Shown: positions 24,231 to 35,469 of the stretch, piece by piece
Position numbering within the stretch: the first letter of the stretch is position 1
Layout of the letters: every line of letters begins with the position of its first letter
NCBI GenBank assembly: GCA_037043015.1
Contig: CM073321.1
Span: 6,530,001-6,594,000 of the forward strand
Length of the DNA stretch: 64,000 bases
Source of the DNA: Bryum argenteum
Taxonomy: Eukaryota > Streptophyta > Bryopsida > Bryales > Bryaceae
Direction of reading: 5' to 3'
Position numbers and translations under genes: made by a program
Notes under the pieces: model-generated
Seen by the model: only the letters and a program-made list of their open reading frames with translations
The model's database searches: none
Told to the model about the DNA's origin: nothing

Positions 24231-25335
24231 GTTTCTATTTGATTCGTTGCGATTCTGAAAATATTTGAAGTTTTTCCAGGTGAATTTGCAATCAAAGAAG
24301 GGGTCTGGCGCTTGCTGGTGTCCAAGGACCCTCACTTGCCGCAACCCAGCGCGTGGGCGCAGCTTGAGGTGAGTGAGGTAAGCGTTGCAGTCAGGTGGGG
24401 GTCGGGTGGCCGATGGGTTCTTGGAACCCGCATTCGCCCTATCGCCGCGCCTCAACGTCAGAGGCCTGGGTTTGCCCCTCGGGGACGTAGTCGCCCCTCT
24501 TAGCCATAATCGGCCATGTAGATGGAGGTCGAGTGCCCGATGGGGCTCTGGCGCGCTCACCTACCCCGACCGTAGCGCCGCATCTTTACTCCCCGACGCG
24601 GCTGGCGTGGGGGGGTCGGGCGCCCGATGAGGTCCCGCGACCCGCAGGGATCTTACCACGCCGGGGCTTTACCTTGCCCCTACCAGCCGTGAAAGGCAGC
24701 AAAGGACGCGTCGAGATAAAGCGAAGGGCGCTTTGGGACACAATGTGCCGAGGCGACAACATCAAACCCCAATTTCGACATTGCGCCCAAGAACTATTAA
24801 TCACCTTATGAAGCAGCTCCCATTATTTTCCCTCCCTGGAATAAGCTCCATCAAATGAAGGCAGCCGATATAGGATAAGATTTGTAACTCATTTCTTGTA
24901 TAAGTTTTCTTGACTATTCTTCCGTTTTTGTGTTCAAACAGATGAGCTTAGTCAGTGGGAAAGGGAGTCGGCTTTGACGAACACAACCTTCGCCACACCG
25001 GCACCTGAGAATCGACTTGCAACTCGATCAACGCATACAAATGACGCAGACGATGCTGATTGACTGGCGAAGATGTCATTGACCTCAAGGCTGGATAAGG
25101 GCAAAGGTCCCGCTAAGGAGAGCGTCGTTGAACGCGGACGGCCTGCTGAGGAGTGGCGCTTTTTTGAACAGATAGTGGTTGAGGGTGGACATCCCGATGA
25201 AGGACCCTAACCAGCTGAGGAGAGTTTGGTGGATCACGATAGCGTTCCCTTGATAGAGGCTGAGGTCGAGGAGAGATTAAACAGTCTTGTAAGCCACGGG
25301 CTGTTCACACTCGATTCCGGATAGATGCGCTTCGT
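24231..25335. other. GC-rich then mixed sequence, possible degenerate exons
   Basis: A candidate exon at about 24282-24367 (between TTTTTCCAG and GTGAGT) reads EFAIKEGVWRLLVSKDPHLP in one frame. Another at about 24690-24811 reads GRVEIKRRALWDTMCRGDNI. They cannot be joined with certainty and no family is recognised. They may be upstream exons of the broken gene starting near 25.3 kb. The GC-rich part (24.38-24.70 kb) gives long open frames by composition alone. Confidence 0.25.
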
Positions 25336-26793
25336 TTGAAGCCCAAACAAAAGTCACGTCTAAAAATTCCTCTTTGCAGGCTGAAGGGATTGACAGCTGT
25401 AAGACCAGCAATGAAGAATGATATCGAACTTCTTCAAAGTCAATTTGTTAATGGAGGATACATTGAGGGCAGGACTGTCTTCCACATTGCATTAGAAGAC
25501 GTCAACTCCAAGTCCCATCACGTGACTGAGAAGGACATGCTGTCGTGAAGCGACAACTGGCGTGCTGTTAACGACGAGTTTGAAGCGAAATTGAAAGATG
25601 ATCCAGTTTTGCAACAATTCTCGAACAAAATGTTTAATGTTTGGGATGGTAATCACCGGTTGCAGGCTTGGCTACCAATCGTCAACAGAAAGCACGCTCA
25701 TGACATTGAGTGGCATTTCTCCATTGATTGCATCATTCTGGACGTCAGAGGTAGAGTTATGGACATGCTTTCGATGTTGTATGACATAAATCAGTAAGTT
25801 TCTACCTTCATAATCCTTTCAACCATTTCAATTTGAAATTTAACTCAATCCGTTTTCTCATTTATTGCTTGCCGTTGAATGGATTTTCAGATGCAATCAA
25901 AACAGCCATGTGAAGGAGAATCTTGTGCATAAGTTATATTGACTGTATGCAGTTACAAAAAAACGTCTTGAATATTATAAGGGCTTGGTGTCAGAGGCTG
26001 ATTATAACAAAGCAGAGACCAAAAGTGTTCGGACTTGGTTTTTGCTTACGGTTCCTGGGCTTACAAACTTCCTCTACCAGGTTAGTTATCACATATGAGT
26101 CCCTACCAACATACACTTTTGTACCGCCACTAATAAACCTTTCTTGTAAAATGCAGAGTGAGATATCAAAGGCTGTTGATACTGCAGCAAAGAATTTGGA
26201 GAAGATGTTCCCAAATAGGGACGAATGGACAGGGCACGGGATTAACGAATACATCCACAAGCATGTAACAGCCTAGAGAGGTACTTTAGAACGGGAGTTG
26301 AAGAAGCTTCTTCCAATTTGTGATGAGAAGTAAGAAGGTAAGTTCATCGACAAGGTGAAGGAGCATTACGAGACCTTCCATCTCCCCGAGATGCTCATCG
26401 GGAAGTTGTACGCATTTGCAACCTCTGCAATGGACATCAACTCCAAGCTCTCCTGGTTGGACAGATGGAACTGGAACCCGAAGTCTAGGGAGGAATTGAA
26501 AATCCCAAAACGGAAGTTCTCCGATGAGCAATTCAGTTCCTTCTTGAACAAAGCTACTTTCTGGGCACAGGTAAATGTCGGCAATTGAATTTGGACCTTT
26601 GGAATGTCTAGCTTCTTATGGAATGTCGCTGATCCTTTTCTTGCAGCTTTTGGAAGATTGTCAAACCCAAGTAGTTGGTGCTCTCAAGGCGTTGAGGGTG
26701 GACGTCGATTATGAACCAGAGGGGCGAGACCGAATCACGCAAATCTAGGACTTATGCGGGGCCCCAAGTCAGAATACTAAGGTCGCGATTCTA
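25336..26793 (+). pseudogene. ParB/sulfiredoxin-like protein, broken multi-exon gene
   Basis: Exon 1 (to 25793) has a ParB-like layout: VRPAMKNDIELLQSQFVNGG resembles the first box and NVWDGNHRLQAWLPIV resembles the Gly-x-x-Arg nucleotide-binding box, here G-N-H-R. A TGA (25546-25548) interrupts between them. GT...AG introns join the exon to 25892-26079, 26158-26573 and 26647-26793. Stops also occur near 25940 (TGA), 26274 (TAG), 26332 (TAA) and 26748 (TAG). Exon 2 contains INQCNQNSHVKENLVHKLY, comparable to the Asn-rich segment after the second ParB box. ParB-fold proteins bind or hydrolyse nucleotides in bacterial partition and other systems; what a eukaryotic copy does is unknown to me. 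It is likely part of a mobile element. Fold assignment is from motif layout only. Confidence 0.45.
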
Positions 26794-27127
26794 AGGACCC
26801 ACCTTTACGTAAAATATATTAGACATTAATGACATCAACCCTGATTTTCTTAGTTACTATAAATTTATGACGTCAGTCCTAATTTCGAGAAAACATAGTA
26901 AGAGATGTTCCAACTTAAAACCGTAATATTTCACGGCCATAGGCAACCTAAAGGCTATAGCACGGTTATACACACTCCTTCACCAAAACTCTTTGTCATC
27001 AAATCGTTGCATAATCCACCCAAATTGAAGCAACATCTAATTTATTCTAAGTAAATTGAAGGACCCTCATAAGTGATCCAAATAATTTGGCCCAAACTGA
27101 GTCAAAACTTCCCTTTAAAAATGTAAA
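26794..27127. repeat. Dispersed motif segment related to 0.7-1.4 kb
   Basis: TGACATCAACCCTGATTTTC (26828) and TGACGTCAGTCCTAATTTCG (26866) are variants of the motif at 737 and 1092. Both loci are followed within about 400 bp by an ACCGCTCA block, so they look like two copies of one old element. Confidence 0.4.
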
Positions 27128-27210
27128 ATCGCTCCGGAAAATCTGCCCACCGCTCATAAAAGTCTGCTCACCGCTCATAGAAATCTGCTCACTGCACGCA
27201 CCGTAGCAAT
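27128..27210 (-). repeat. Copy 3 of the GAGCGGTGAGCAG repeat
   Basis: Three to four units of CTGCTCACCGCTCATARAA. The reverse complement matches 21289-21366 over about 75 bp, including the shared edge GGTGCGTGC. Confidence 0.6.
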
Positions 27211-27239
27211 CCTGAGGGTATGGAGATGACTGAAGTACA

Positions 27240-28021
27240 GAACGGGGTGGGGAAAGGCGGGGAATACGGTAACTACACCGTGGTGAGTCACTTAGTATCA
27301 TACAGGGGGAAAAATGTCCTCGGTATATCTTTGGACAAGGGTTTTCAGTCAATAGAATTGCGATCCACGGCCTCAGTGATATAGATCCCTGGGAACTGAT
27401 AACAAAGATCAGCGCATGGATGGAATTCGGTCTTGTGGTGTCCCAAGTAGGAAACCAGAGACAACAACGTGGTCTTGTGTATGATCCGCGTATGCTACTC
27501 TGTCCACTGCAATGGTTCCAAGGCAGAAGATACCCACGACCGACTAAGTGTGTGATTGTCAAGAGGCAAGAGAGAGTGAGAGAGAGAGAGAGCAAGAGAG
27601 AGAGATAACGCAAGGGAATGAGACAATCACAAGAAGGTAACATTTTGTGTTAAGATAAGGAAGTACAGAGCCAATCTTGCTAAATAGCTAACAAGTGCTC
27701 CGGCTATCAATCTCAATACTGTCTATAACATGAAGAGTGCTAAACCCTATATTGCATCCTTGGTTTTATATGAGTTAAACCCTAACCGCACTACGCGCTC
27801 CCCGGGCTCTAGCCCGCGACACTGCTGCTGAACTCTGCTGCGTTGGTTTTCTGGCCGAGGTTCTCGTAGTAACAGCGCGGATATCATTTTGCCCTCCTTT
27901 GCAGAATACAATCCGTCCTTAGATTGCTGTCTCAGCGGCGTGAGGCGGACTGTGTGTGTGAGCGAGTCTGTTCCCGAGGTGAGTGCCCAGAAATTTTTGA
28001 CGTGGGTATATACGTCAAACA
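27240..28021 (-). repeat. LTR-like segment at the 3' end of the minus-strand gypsy element
   Basis: The segment begins (on the minus strand) with TGTTTGACGTATATAC at about 28021, directly after the last stop codon of the element's final ORF (about 28030). It contains a TATA-like TCATATAAAACC near 27770 and a GA-rich microsatellite at 27566-27606. Position and content fit a 3' LTR. There is no second LTR in the window, so the other end (near 27.24 kb) is only approximate. Confidence 0.4.
27566..27606. repeat. GA-rich microsatellite
   Basis: Imperfect (GA)n with AGAGAGAGAGAGCAAGAGAG. Confidence 0.85.
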
Positions 28022-28027
28022 TTGTTC

Positions 28028-30283
28028 ACCCCAATGTCTTGTTACACACATGACATTGTTGCCCTGCTGTATCGCGGTCAGTGTAGAGGGCCGCCAGATC
28101 GGGGTGTTTGTGGAAGTATTGGTGGATGAAGTGCATTGACTCCATGGCCTCTTCATCTGACTGGTCCTCTTTACTGGGCTCGATGTTCCAGCCTTCCTCG
28201 TCGGCTGTTTGTGTTTGACATAGAGTATGGGTGGCAAGACTACCTGCAAGGGAAGAAACGTGGGAAGTGGCGGTGAGAGTGGAGATTGTATGGTCCTAGG
28301 CTAGGAGTAAGTACCATCCGGATTTTGTTGTATCGTAAAGCGCTCCGGAGTTGCATGCCGTGGGAGAGATAATACTCGTAAGTGTTGCTGCGGTGAGGCT
28401 GTTTGCGTTTATTGTCGTGGAGATGCATGGGGAGTGTGGTCATGCTCCGAGAATGTCTCGAATATGTCCACATGCTCTCCCTCCTCATAGAATTGGTACA
28501 ACGTTTCCACGGTGGTATTGTCGATGGGTAGTTCCGTGGGTTGTTCGCCCTGAGAATTAGCTTTCCCTGGCAACAGTGTGATTTGATGTCCGTATTGTTC
28601 CTCATGTTGTTGTTTATGCTACGCCAGCTCGTGCTCCTCCTCGTGGTTGTCCAAGATGCCCTGCAGTTGAGACTGTGACTGCGTATTGTGTGTCGATTGG
28701 CGCGGCTGCGTCTCCTTGTTTTCCCTCCTCGTCTCCCATGAATGCTTTGCCCTGACTCTCCTAGTAGTTATTTGAAAAATCTAGTTCCAAAGCAGCCAAA
28801 GACTCATCCATACACTGGGCGAGGAACGCCGTGGCAGGGGTGGCTGATGCTGATGATGTTGCAAACAGCAGCTGGTAAGCTGTTGTTGCAATTACCTTTA
28901 CCGCGTTATGTGTCCATGTCACCTTGTTCGCCTTGAAGTTTTCTTTGGCAGTCTCCGTCTCCCTTTGGAGGCGCTACATTGCGTCCATGTCTATGAGGTG
29001 TGTAGGTTGAGCCGTGGGTATGAGGGCCAATTCTGCTGTCACGGCCTTGCACTTCTGCAAGAGCTCAGAGGTTTGATCTTCTAACTTTTGGATGCGCTCT
29101 TTGTCCTTGATGCTTTGCTCCTCTTGGTTACGGTATTTCTCCGTAGCCGCCTGCAACTCCAAATTCCTCGTTTCTAACTGTGTGTCGTGGGATGTGATCT
29201 TCCCTTGGAGCTGCTGCTCCTGCAACAGGAATTCTTCTCGCAATGCCTCCACGTTCTTCCTGGTCGTGGTGTGTGCGATCTGCAGGGCTTGGGTCGCGTG
29301 GCCTTTCTGCTGAGCCTCCGCCTCCTTGTACTTCACCTTGGCTGCAACCTGCTGCTGTTCCGTGGTGTGGAGGAAGTTGAACATTTCCTCCGCGCATACT
29401 TCCATGGTGCGTCGCTGTTCATCAAATTTCTTTGCCCAGGGTCCGTGGTTCATTGCCGCGGAGGTACTGGCTACTTCCACGTTGTGTACGTCGGTGGCGT
29501 GTCTCCCCTCGATACGCAAGAGCTTGCCGGGGTTTGGCACTGTGGGATCGTGCCAAGCTGCACTGGCTATCTCCCTTTGTACGTCGAGAAAGGTTCCCAT
29601 GGGCCACGGTGAATGAGCAATCATGTAGTGGTCCTGGAAATGACCAATGTATTCGGTCAGAAACGGGGCAATGGGGCTCTTGTACTTATCACTTCGAACA
29701 TCGTTTTGGATTTGTTGCACCGCGTTCCTGTCAACCAATGTACCTTAGTTAATCTTTTCTCCACGGCTGGCCATAAGCAACAATGTGAGTTGGTCGGGAT
29801 GGACTGCATTGCTGTCATTCCTGAAAAAGACTTGACCCCCAACTTTCCGCGGATTCTGCCAAACCACGGGTCGGGAAAGTTGGGGTTGTTCCGCGTGATT
29901 ACGCAAACGTCGAATTTGTTGTCGTCTCGCTTGGTATACCCCTTGGTGTAACCCGTGGTATCTGGTCGTGGGAAACGACTGCGCTCTGTCCAGCCTAAGG
30001 CTCCTTATCCATCCCACCCGAAGTACCGATACAGGTACATTGGAGAGTAAGTCACCAGCATCCCCTCCACGACCCCGGCTATCTCCTTGTTGCTGGGATC
30101 CTCCTCTTGTTGCTCCCTCATTGAGGTGATGAACACCTTGCAACGACCATTGTGCTCGTGGAGGTAGTGGGCGTACTTGAAAAGGCCCGCCTCCGCGAGC
30201 CAATCCACGTCTAGATGCTTCTTCCACTCCTCAATCTGGCGTGGAACATAGAGCGGACCTTTGTGTCGATCGCCTTTGCCCAT
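28028..30283 (-). pseudogene. Long env-position ORF of gypsy element (coiled coil), broken
   Basis: The minus-strand coding sequence starts at ATG 30283 (MGKGDRHKGPLYVPRQIEEW), just inside a plausible acceptor, and can be followed for about 750 codons to TGA near 28030. Breaks: TAA at 30005, a frameshift in a G-run near 29860, TAA near 29743, TAG at 28974, further TAGs near 28741, and frame changes after that. The N-terminal third is globular and rich in aromatic and charged residues. The middle (29450-29000) is a long Glu/Gln/Lys coiled coil. The tail is acidic and ends with a CHVC pair. No signal peptide or membrane segment is visible, so it is not an obvious envelope protein although it lies between integrase and the LTR-like segment. 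Function unknown. Confidence 0.5.
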
Positions 30284-30517
30284 GTTGTCCGCGGTAAGAG
30301 GATCTACACACGAAAAAGACAATACTAGCTGCGGAATGTGTCGAGGGTATTGCACAGTCGGGGAACTAGAAGGCAAAAAACTAGCTAATTCTCCAAGGAA
30401 AGGGCAAGGTGTACACACTCTGGCGCAGAGGGAATGCAGAAGACTGTGAGCTTTCCTTAGGACAGTCCGCGGTACTTATACCCTCGGTGGCGGCAAAACG
30501 CTGAGAATGGTAATGAT

Positions 30518-30880
30518 CTATCTGGCCATGGCGGCGGTGTTGCTGGATAAAATACCTATGTAGTAGAGTGACGGCGCCTCGATGTACCCCCGGTTTGTCA
30601 TCATGACACTAATTACCCAGTCTCTAGGATAGTCATGATAACCGTGGATGAGATCATCCTGGTCGTGTGTAACATGGATGTGGCTAATGTATGCACATGG
30701 AACATCCATAGTATGTATGGCCATGGCGTGCCGCCTCGTTGCGCCTTGGGCGGCTAAGTACCAAAGCGTTGACGCTTTGATCCCCGGCTGTGCTTCCATG
30801 GATTGCAGGGTCTGTTCCTCAATGCTGAGTCCATTGTTGTCTGTGTTGCCATCTACGTACGGCGTTCCCTAGAGGTTGTG
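30518..30880 (-). pseudogene. Small ORF between integrase tail and env-position ORF
   Basis: A minus-strand frame of about 120 codons (ending at TAG 30518) reads QPGIKASTLWYLAAQGATRR then HGYHDYPRDWVISVMMTN. No domain is recognised. Because it sits between the integrase and the long 3' ORF in the same direction, it is probably an upstream exon or decayed part of the same element. Confidence 0.3.
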
Positions 30881-31080
30881 TCGTCCTTGCTACCGCCTCA
30901 AGTGTCCCGCCTTGTGCTTGTGTTGTTTGTCCGGAGCTGTTCGTAGCGTTGGGTCTCAACCTCAGCCCTGTCCTCGGAATTGTTAGTTACCTTGCTGGCC
31001 TCGCGTGCTAACGTCGTATGGATGTCCTATAAGCTAACGGCCGATGTCATGCAAGGGTTTTCTGTATGGTACTGTTTTAA

Positions 31081-31508
31081 TTAACGATGGTTGCGTGGGC
31101 ATCATAGTTTGTGTTGTTGACAAGCACTACCGTATTGTTGGGCAGCGTTAACTGCACTCGGTAGGGGCCATGCCAAATTGACTCGAACTTAGAGCGTTTC
31201 AACGTCGGATCCTTGGGCCACCATAGGACTTGATTACCTTTCTAGAAGAGTCGGAGAGGTTGTGTGTCTTAAAAATGCTTGGATGCGAGGTTTTGCTTGT
31301 GTAGAATGTGCGTGGTGGCTGTTGCGCAGATTTCTTCCAGGTGATGGAGATCTTGCATAGGTCCTGCCAATACTTGGTGAGAAGTGTAATCCTGTTGTTG
31401 CAGTGTTTGAAACGTGGGGACTACATATTCCGTGGGTAACAGGCGTTGTCTCCCGTAGACCATCTCGAACGGACTTGCGTGGGTGGCCGTTTTCATGGCA
31501 ACCGACAA
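31081..31508 (-). pseudogene. pol: Ty3/gypsy integrase C-terminal fragment with GPY/F motif
   Basis: The frame begins with the end of the integrase core (THASPFEMVYGRQ) and, after two stops (near 31269 and 31248), continues in frame with VLWWPKDPTLKRSKFESIWH and then HGPYRVQ. This is the GPY/F module of Ty3/gypsy integrases. LPNNTVVLV closes it. Integrase inserts the element cDNA. The core with its DDE residues is missing because homology stops at about 31.51 kb, where a GC-rich hairpin repeat cluster starts. RT is therefore also missing for this element. Confidence 0.75.
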
Positions 31509-31519
31509 CCGCGGGTGAA

Positions 31520-31810
31520 CGAGCTTTGAACAGGCGATCGACGGTCGCCTTAGGCGATCAACGGTTGCCTTAGGCGATTGACAGTCGCCTATGGCAATCG
31601 CTGATTGCCCTGGGCTACCGCGCGTAGGCTACCGGCGGACCCTCTAGGGAAATCGGCGATCGCCTTGCCCACCGCGCCTAGGCGACCGCCGGTCTCCCCG
31701 GAGCAACCGTCCATTGCCTAAGGCGATTGACGGTTGACCTAGGAACAGCGCGCCTGTGGGCGATCGGCGGTCGCCCTAAGCCACCGCCTGTGTGGCGACC
31801 GGCACCATCG
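31520..31810. repeat. Hairpin minisatellite cluster A
   Basis: Tandem 20-23 bp units each form a small hairpin, such as GGCGATCGACGGTCGCC and GGCGATCAACGGTTGCC. Compensating changes in both arms (GATC/GGTC, AATC/GATT) are visible in some units. Confidence 0.75.
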
Positions 31811-32099
31811 TTGAATACAAAACAATCAAGAAAATTCTATATTGGTACAAAACGAGCACCAATGCAATTTATAAATATCTTTTTATGCAAAACAAGATCA
31901 ATGGTGCATTTCAGAGTAGAAAGTTGTCCATGTCTCTAATCATAGTATTCATATATATGATGTAACTATTACCTATACCAATCTATATATATTTTACTCC
32001 GAAGCATACTAAATTACCAAAATATCGTAAACTAATAGTTGCCCTACTTGCAGTACATTGTAGTATTGTACTTACTACTAACTTCCAATCCAAAATAAA

Positions 32100-32730
32100 A
32101 AAATTCTAATAAAACGTCTTTAGGTATCCTTCAATGTATATTTATCGTTGCTTCATACTTCATCTGCGTTTGGATCTGTTTCATCTAGAGACTCATCAAT
32201 GCCTTGGTCGCCATCCTCGACCTCATCCTCCGTCTTATTGCGTACTTACACTCAACCTTACTCCCCAAATTGCGCACTTCTATGTCTGTAGTTGTTTTCT
32301 TGTTCACTGTAACGATGCACTACAAGGGCCGTAAAGCATTAGTAATTCATTTTGCATTAAGTGGTAGATGTCGCATTGTACGTGTATTCAGATTATTGGA
32401 GATTAATACCTGCATGGACTTCTTCATGTACTTGTGCTTCTTTCTGACATCGTTGGTCGTGTGCCTTCTTCAAACGCTTCTGGCCTTGTGTAATACGATT
32501 ACGAGGTTCTGAAGATGGCCCAATGTCTAGTGTCACTGCCAATGCTCAGGTGCATGTTGGAATTGGTGCTTCTATTTTGACCTCCGTCTTCGGCAATATC
32601 ATGTGAGTTGTATGGGCCCCTTTAGGTTGGGTAAGCCTTGGGAACAACTGTTTTAGTGGTACATCAAAGTCATCTCCGTTAAGAGTTGCACTCACGGTTG
32701 TCTTATGTGACACTATCAATCATTAGACAG
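32100..32730 (+). pseudogene. hAT-related tail, inverted relative to the 37-39.5 kb copy
   Basis: The only firm match is at 32672-32712: LTVVLCDT followed by a stop, encoded by GTTGTCTTATGTGACAC, identical over 17 nt to the last codons of the ORF ending at 37132 on the other strand (TRVVLCDT). The distances from this tail to the adjacent hairpin cluster are similar on both sides (about 200 bp). Upstream sequence has no clear transposase motif. I read it as the decayed end of a second hAT-family element. Confidence 0.4.
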
Positions 32731-32924
32731 ACACGACATGTCAGACAAACGTTCAGCCCTGGAATGTCCGATAGAATCTACAGAATCCATTTGTTCGGAA
32801 AAGTTACCCTTTATTTACCCCATCCACGTTGCATCCCGCGTAGCTGCCACATGAACTGTACAACTCACCAATACAATGACTAGATTGGAGTGACTGAGCC
32901 ACGTAGGACTGGAACTCTTTCTAA

Positions 32925-33490
32925 ACCGGCGGTCGCCCAGGACTACTGCAACTCTCGCCTCTAGGCAACCGGCAGTCTCCCTCTAGGCGATCGACGGTCG
33001 CATGTTCGCAACTGGCTTAGCTCGAAGGCGACCGGCAGTCTCCTATGGGCAATCGACGGTCGCTTGTTGGAGACCAACTATTGCCTTAGGGCGACCGGCG
33101 GTCTCCCTAAACTGATGGTCGCCCTGGGCCATCGCGCCCTACGCAATCGACGTTCGCCCAAAGTATACGGCCATTTGGCCTGGACCATCGCGCCCTAGGC
33201 GATTCACAATCGCCCAAGGTATACCGCCGGTCGCCCTAATCCTCACGTTGTCCCCTTGGTACACTGCCAGTTGCCGTATTCCTCACGCTCTCGCCCTATC
33301 GAGACCGCAGGTCGCCTCAGGTGGACGGCCGGTCGCCCAAGGTGGACCGCCGGTCTACCTAAGTGGACCGCCGGTCTACCTAAGAGGACCGCCGGTCATC
33401 CAAAGGGGACCGCCGGTCTACCTAAGTGGACCGCCAGTCTACCTAAGTGGATCGCTGGTCGCCCAAGGTGGACCGCCATTCGCCCTATCC
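32925..33490. repeat. Hairpin minisatellite cluster B
   Basis: Units of about 21 bp. The right part is regular: GGACCGCCGGTCTACCTAAG repeated with small changes six to eight times (33330-33480). The left part uses GGCGA...TCGCC hairpins. It corresponds in inverted order to cluster D. Confidence 0.85.
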
Positions 33491-33903
33491 TTCAGTGGGG
33501 TTCTAGGGAGAGCAGGGTAGCGGTGGTAGGAGAGAGATGAGAGGGAAAGAGAGGGGAGAGAGGAGGGGAGGGGAAGATAGCGGAAGGGAGAGGAGGGAAG
33601 AGGGAAGGGAAGGAGAAAAGATGCCAACCACTTCGGGTATTTGTGGAATGGGGCAAATCCAAATATTCTCCCACAAAATCCGGAAGTTTAAAATCTCGCT
33701 GTTTGTGGTGGAACGTTTGTTCTTGCCCATTCTACAAATAGACGAAGTGGTTGGAGAAGGGGAGAGGGGGGGGCGGATCGAGAAACAAGGAGAGGAGGAT
33801 CCAAGGCTCCTAACTTTCAACTTTTTATCCCCACTCTTTTTCAAATATAGGCCACCACATTCCAATTCCCCCTCTCATTCAAAATTAAGCATATTAGAAT
33901 AAT

Positions 33904-34610
33904 CTTACTTCTCAATACTAAATTAGAATATATTTTTGGATCTTAAATGTATACAAATTCTTTATCACACTCTCCAATACTATATTACAAATATATTTTT
34001 GCATCCTAAAATGTATACGAATATTTGATGTTACTTCTCAATACTTTATTAGAATATATTCTTGCATCCTAGAATGTATAAGAATTTCTAATCTTACTAC
34101 TCAATACTAAATAAGAATACACTTTTGCATCTTAAAATGTATACGAATATTTGATCTTGTTTTGCAATACTAAATTAGAATTTATTTTTGCATGTTAAAA
34201 TGTATACGAATATTTGATCTTACTTCTCAATACTAAATAAAATTACATTTTTGGATCTTAAAATGTATAAAAGTATTTGATTTTACCTCCCAATACTAAA
34301 TTACAAATATATTTTTGCATGTTAAAATGTAAACATATATTTGATCTTACTTCCAAATATTAAATTAGAATATATTTTTGCATTCAGAATGATTACAAAT
34401 TTTTTATCTTACTCCTTAATACTATATTACAAATATATTCTTGCATCTTAAAATGTATACAAATATTTGATCTTACTCCCCAATACTATATTAGAATATA
34501 TTTTTATATCTTAAAATGTATACAAATACTTGATCTTACTCTCTAATACTTTAATAGAATATATTTTTCCATCCCAAAATGTAAACAAATACTTGATCTT
34601 ACTTCCCTAT
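33904..34610. repeat. 62-bp AT-rich tandem array, about 11 units
   Basis: Units start with CTTACTTCTCAATACTAAAT and carry TTTTGCATCTTAAAATGTAT. Starts are near 33904, 33966, 34029, 34092, 34154, 34217 and so on to 34528. A shorter, inverted copy lies at 35828-36275, whose first six units match these one for one. Confidence 0.85.
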
Positions 34611-34944
34611 ATATATATATTGTGGTATGTGGTAGCTCAATTTTGAATAAGAGGGGGAATTAGGATGTGGTGGCTCAAATTTCAATAAGAGGGGGAATTG
34701 AAAGTTGAAAATTGGGAGCCTTGAATCCTCCTCTTTTTGTTCTTTCCCCCCTCTCTCCTTCTTTAACCACTCTGGATATTTGTGGAATGAGAAAGAACAA
34801 ACATTTCCTAAAAAATCCGGGATTTTGAATTTTCGGATATCGCGGGAGAATATTTGGATTAGCCCAATCCACAAATACTCGGAATGGTTGGCATCTTCTC
34901 TCCTTTCCTGTCCTTTCCTCTCCCCACTTCTCCTCTCTTTTCTC

Positions 34945-35190
34945 TAGGGCGTCCGTCGGTCTGGGACAACCGTCGGTCCAGGGAGATCTTCGGTCGCCTA
35001 GGGGCAACAGTCGGTCCCCAAGAGGCGATCGTCAATCGCCCACAGGGAGGCCGCCAGTCCCCTAGGTGGACCGCCGATCGGCCTTTCGCTCACGCTTTTG
35101 CCCTAGGTAGACTGCAGGTAGCTCTGGGTAGACCGCCGGATGCCCTACCCCTTAAGCTCTCCCCTTAGGTAGACCGTCGGTCGCCTAAAC
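34945..35190. repeat. Hairpin minisatellite cluster C
   Basis: GTCGGTCTGGGACAACCGTC, GAGGCGATCGTCAATCGCC and GGTGGACCGCCGATCGGCC type units. Right end of foldback copy 1. Confidence 0.65.
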
Positions 35191-35469
35191 TCAGAAATGC
35201 ACCTAACAACCACATAGATTTTTTCTAATACTAAGTAAAATAACATCATGCAAGTTTTAGTATATCATTGTTTCCAAAAACTTCCTACTTCTAGAAAACA
35301 ATGTGCATGAGGGTTTTAAAAAAGGAATGAGTCTCTCTATGTATATATACTATTTATTTATTTAGTAGAATATTATATTTATGTATTTACTCTCTATTTT
35401 AAAAGTAAAATATGTATTTTTATGTATTTACTATTTATTTTATTATTCTCTACTATATAATTGTTGAGG

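Larger units (their letters stand above)
33100..35190 (+). mobile_element. Foldback-like element, copy 1
   Basis: Order: hairpin cluster B, a GA-rich purine block (33510-33620), about 280 bp including AAGATGCCAACCACTTCGGG, a 62-bp AT-rich array (33904-34600), then the same blocks in reverse (34610-34950; CT-rich at 34900-34945) and hairpin cluster C. Thus the copy has long terminal inverted repeats (about 350 bp plus clusters). No coding capacity; the long open frames in the purine blocks are composition artefacts. It is probably a non-autonomous derivative related to the nearby hAT element, as the same hairpin clusters flank the hAT gene. Confidence 0.6.

Noticed and set aside
24385..24811. 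GC-rich plus-strand frames of 80-92 codons
   Set aside because: Openness follows from composition; only the short ends have splice-like borders, kept as a low-confidence note.
29092..29752. Plus-strand Cys/Ser-rich open frames
   Set aside because: They lie opposite the minus-strand coiled-coil ORF, whose codon pattern and domain order are convincing.
33503..33902. Glu/Arg/Gly-rich or Ser/Pro-rich open frames over the purine block (and their mirror at 36324-36742)
   Set aside because: They are translations of GA-rich repeat sequence present in both inverted copies; no codon bias or start context.
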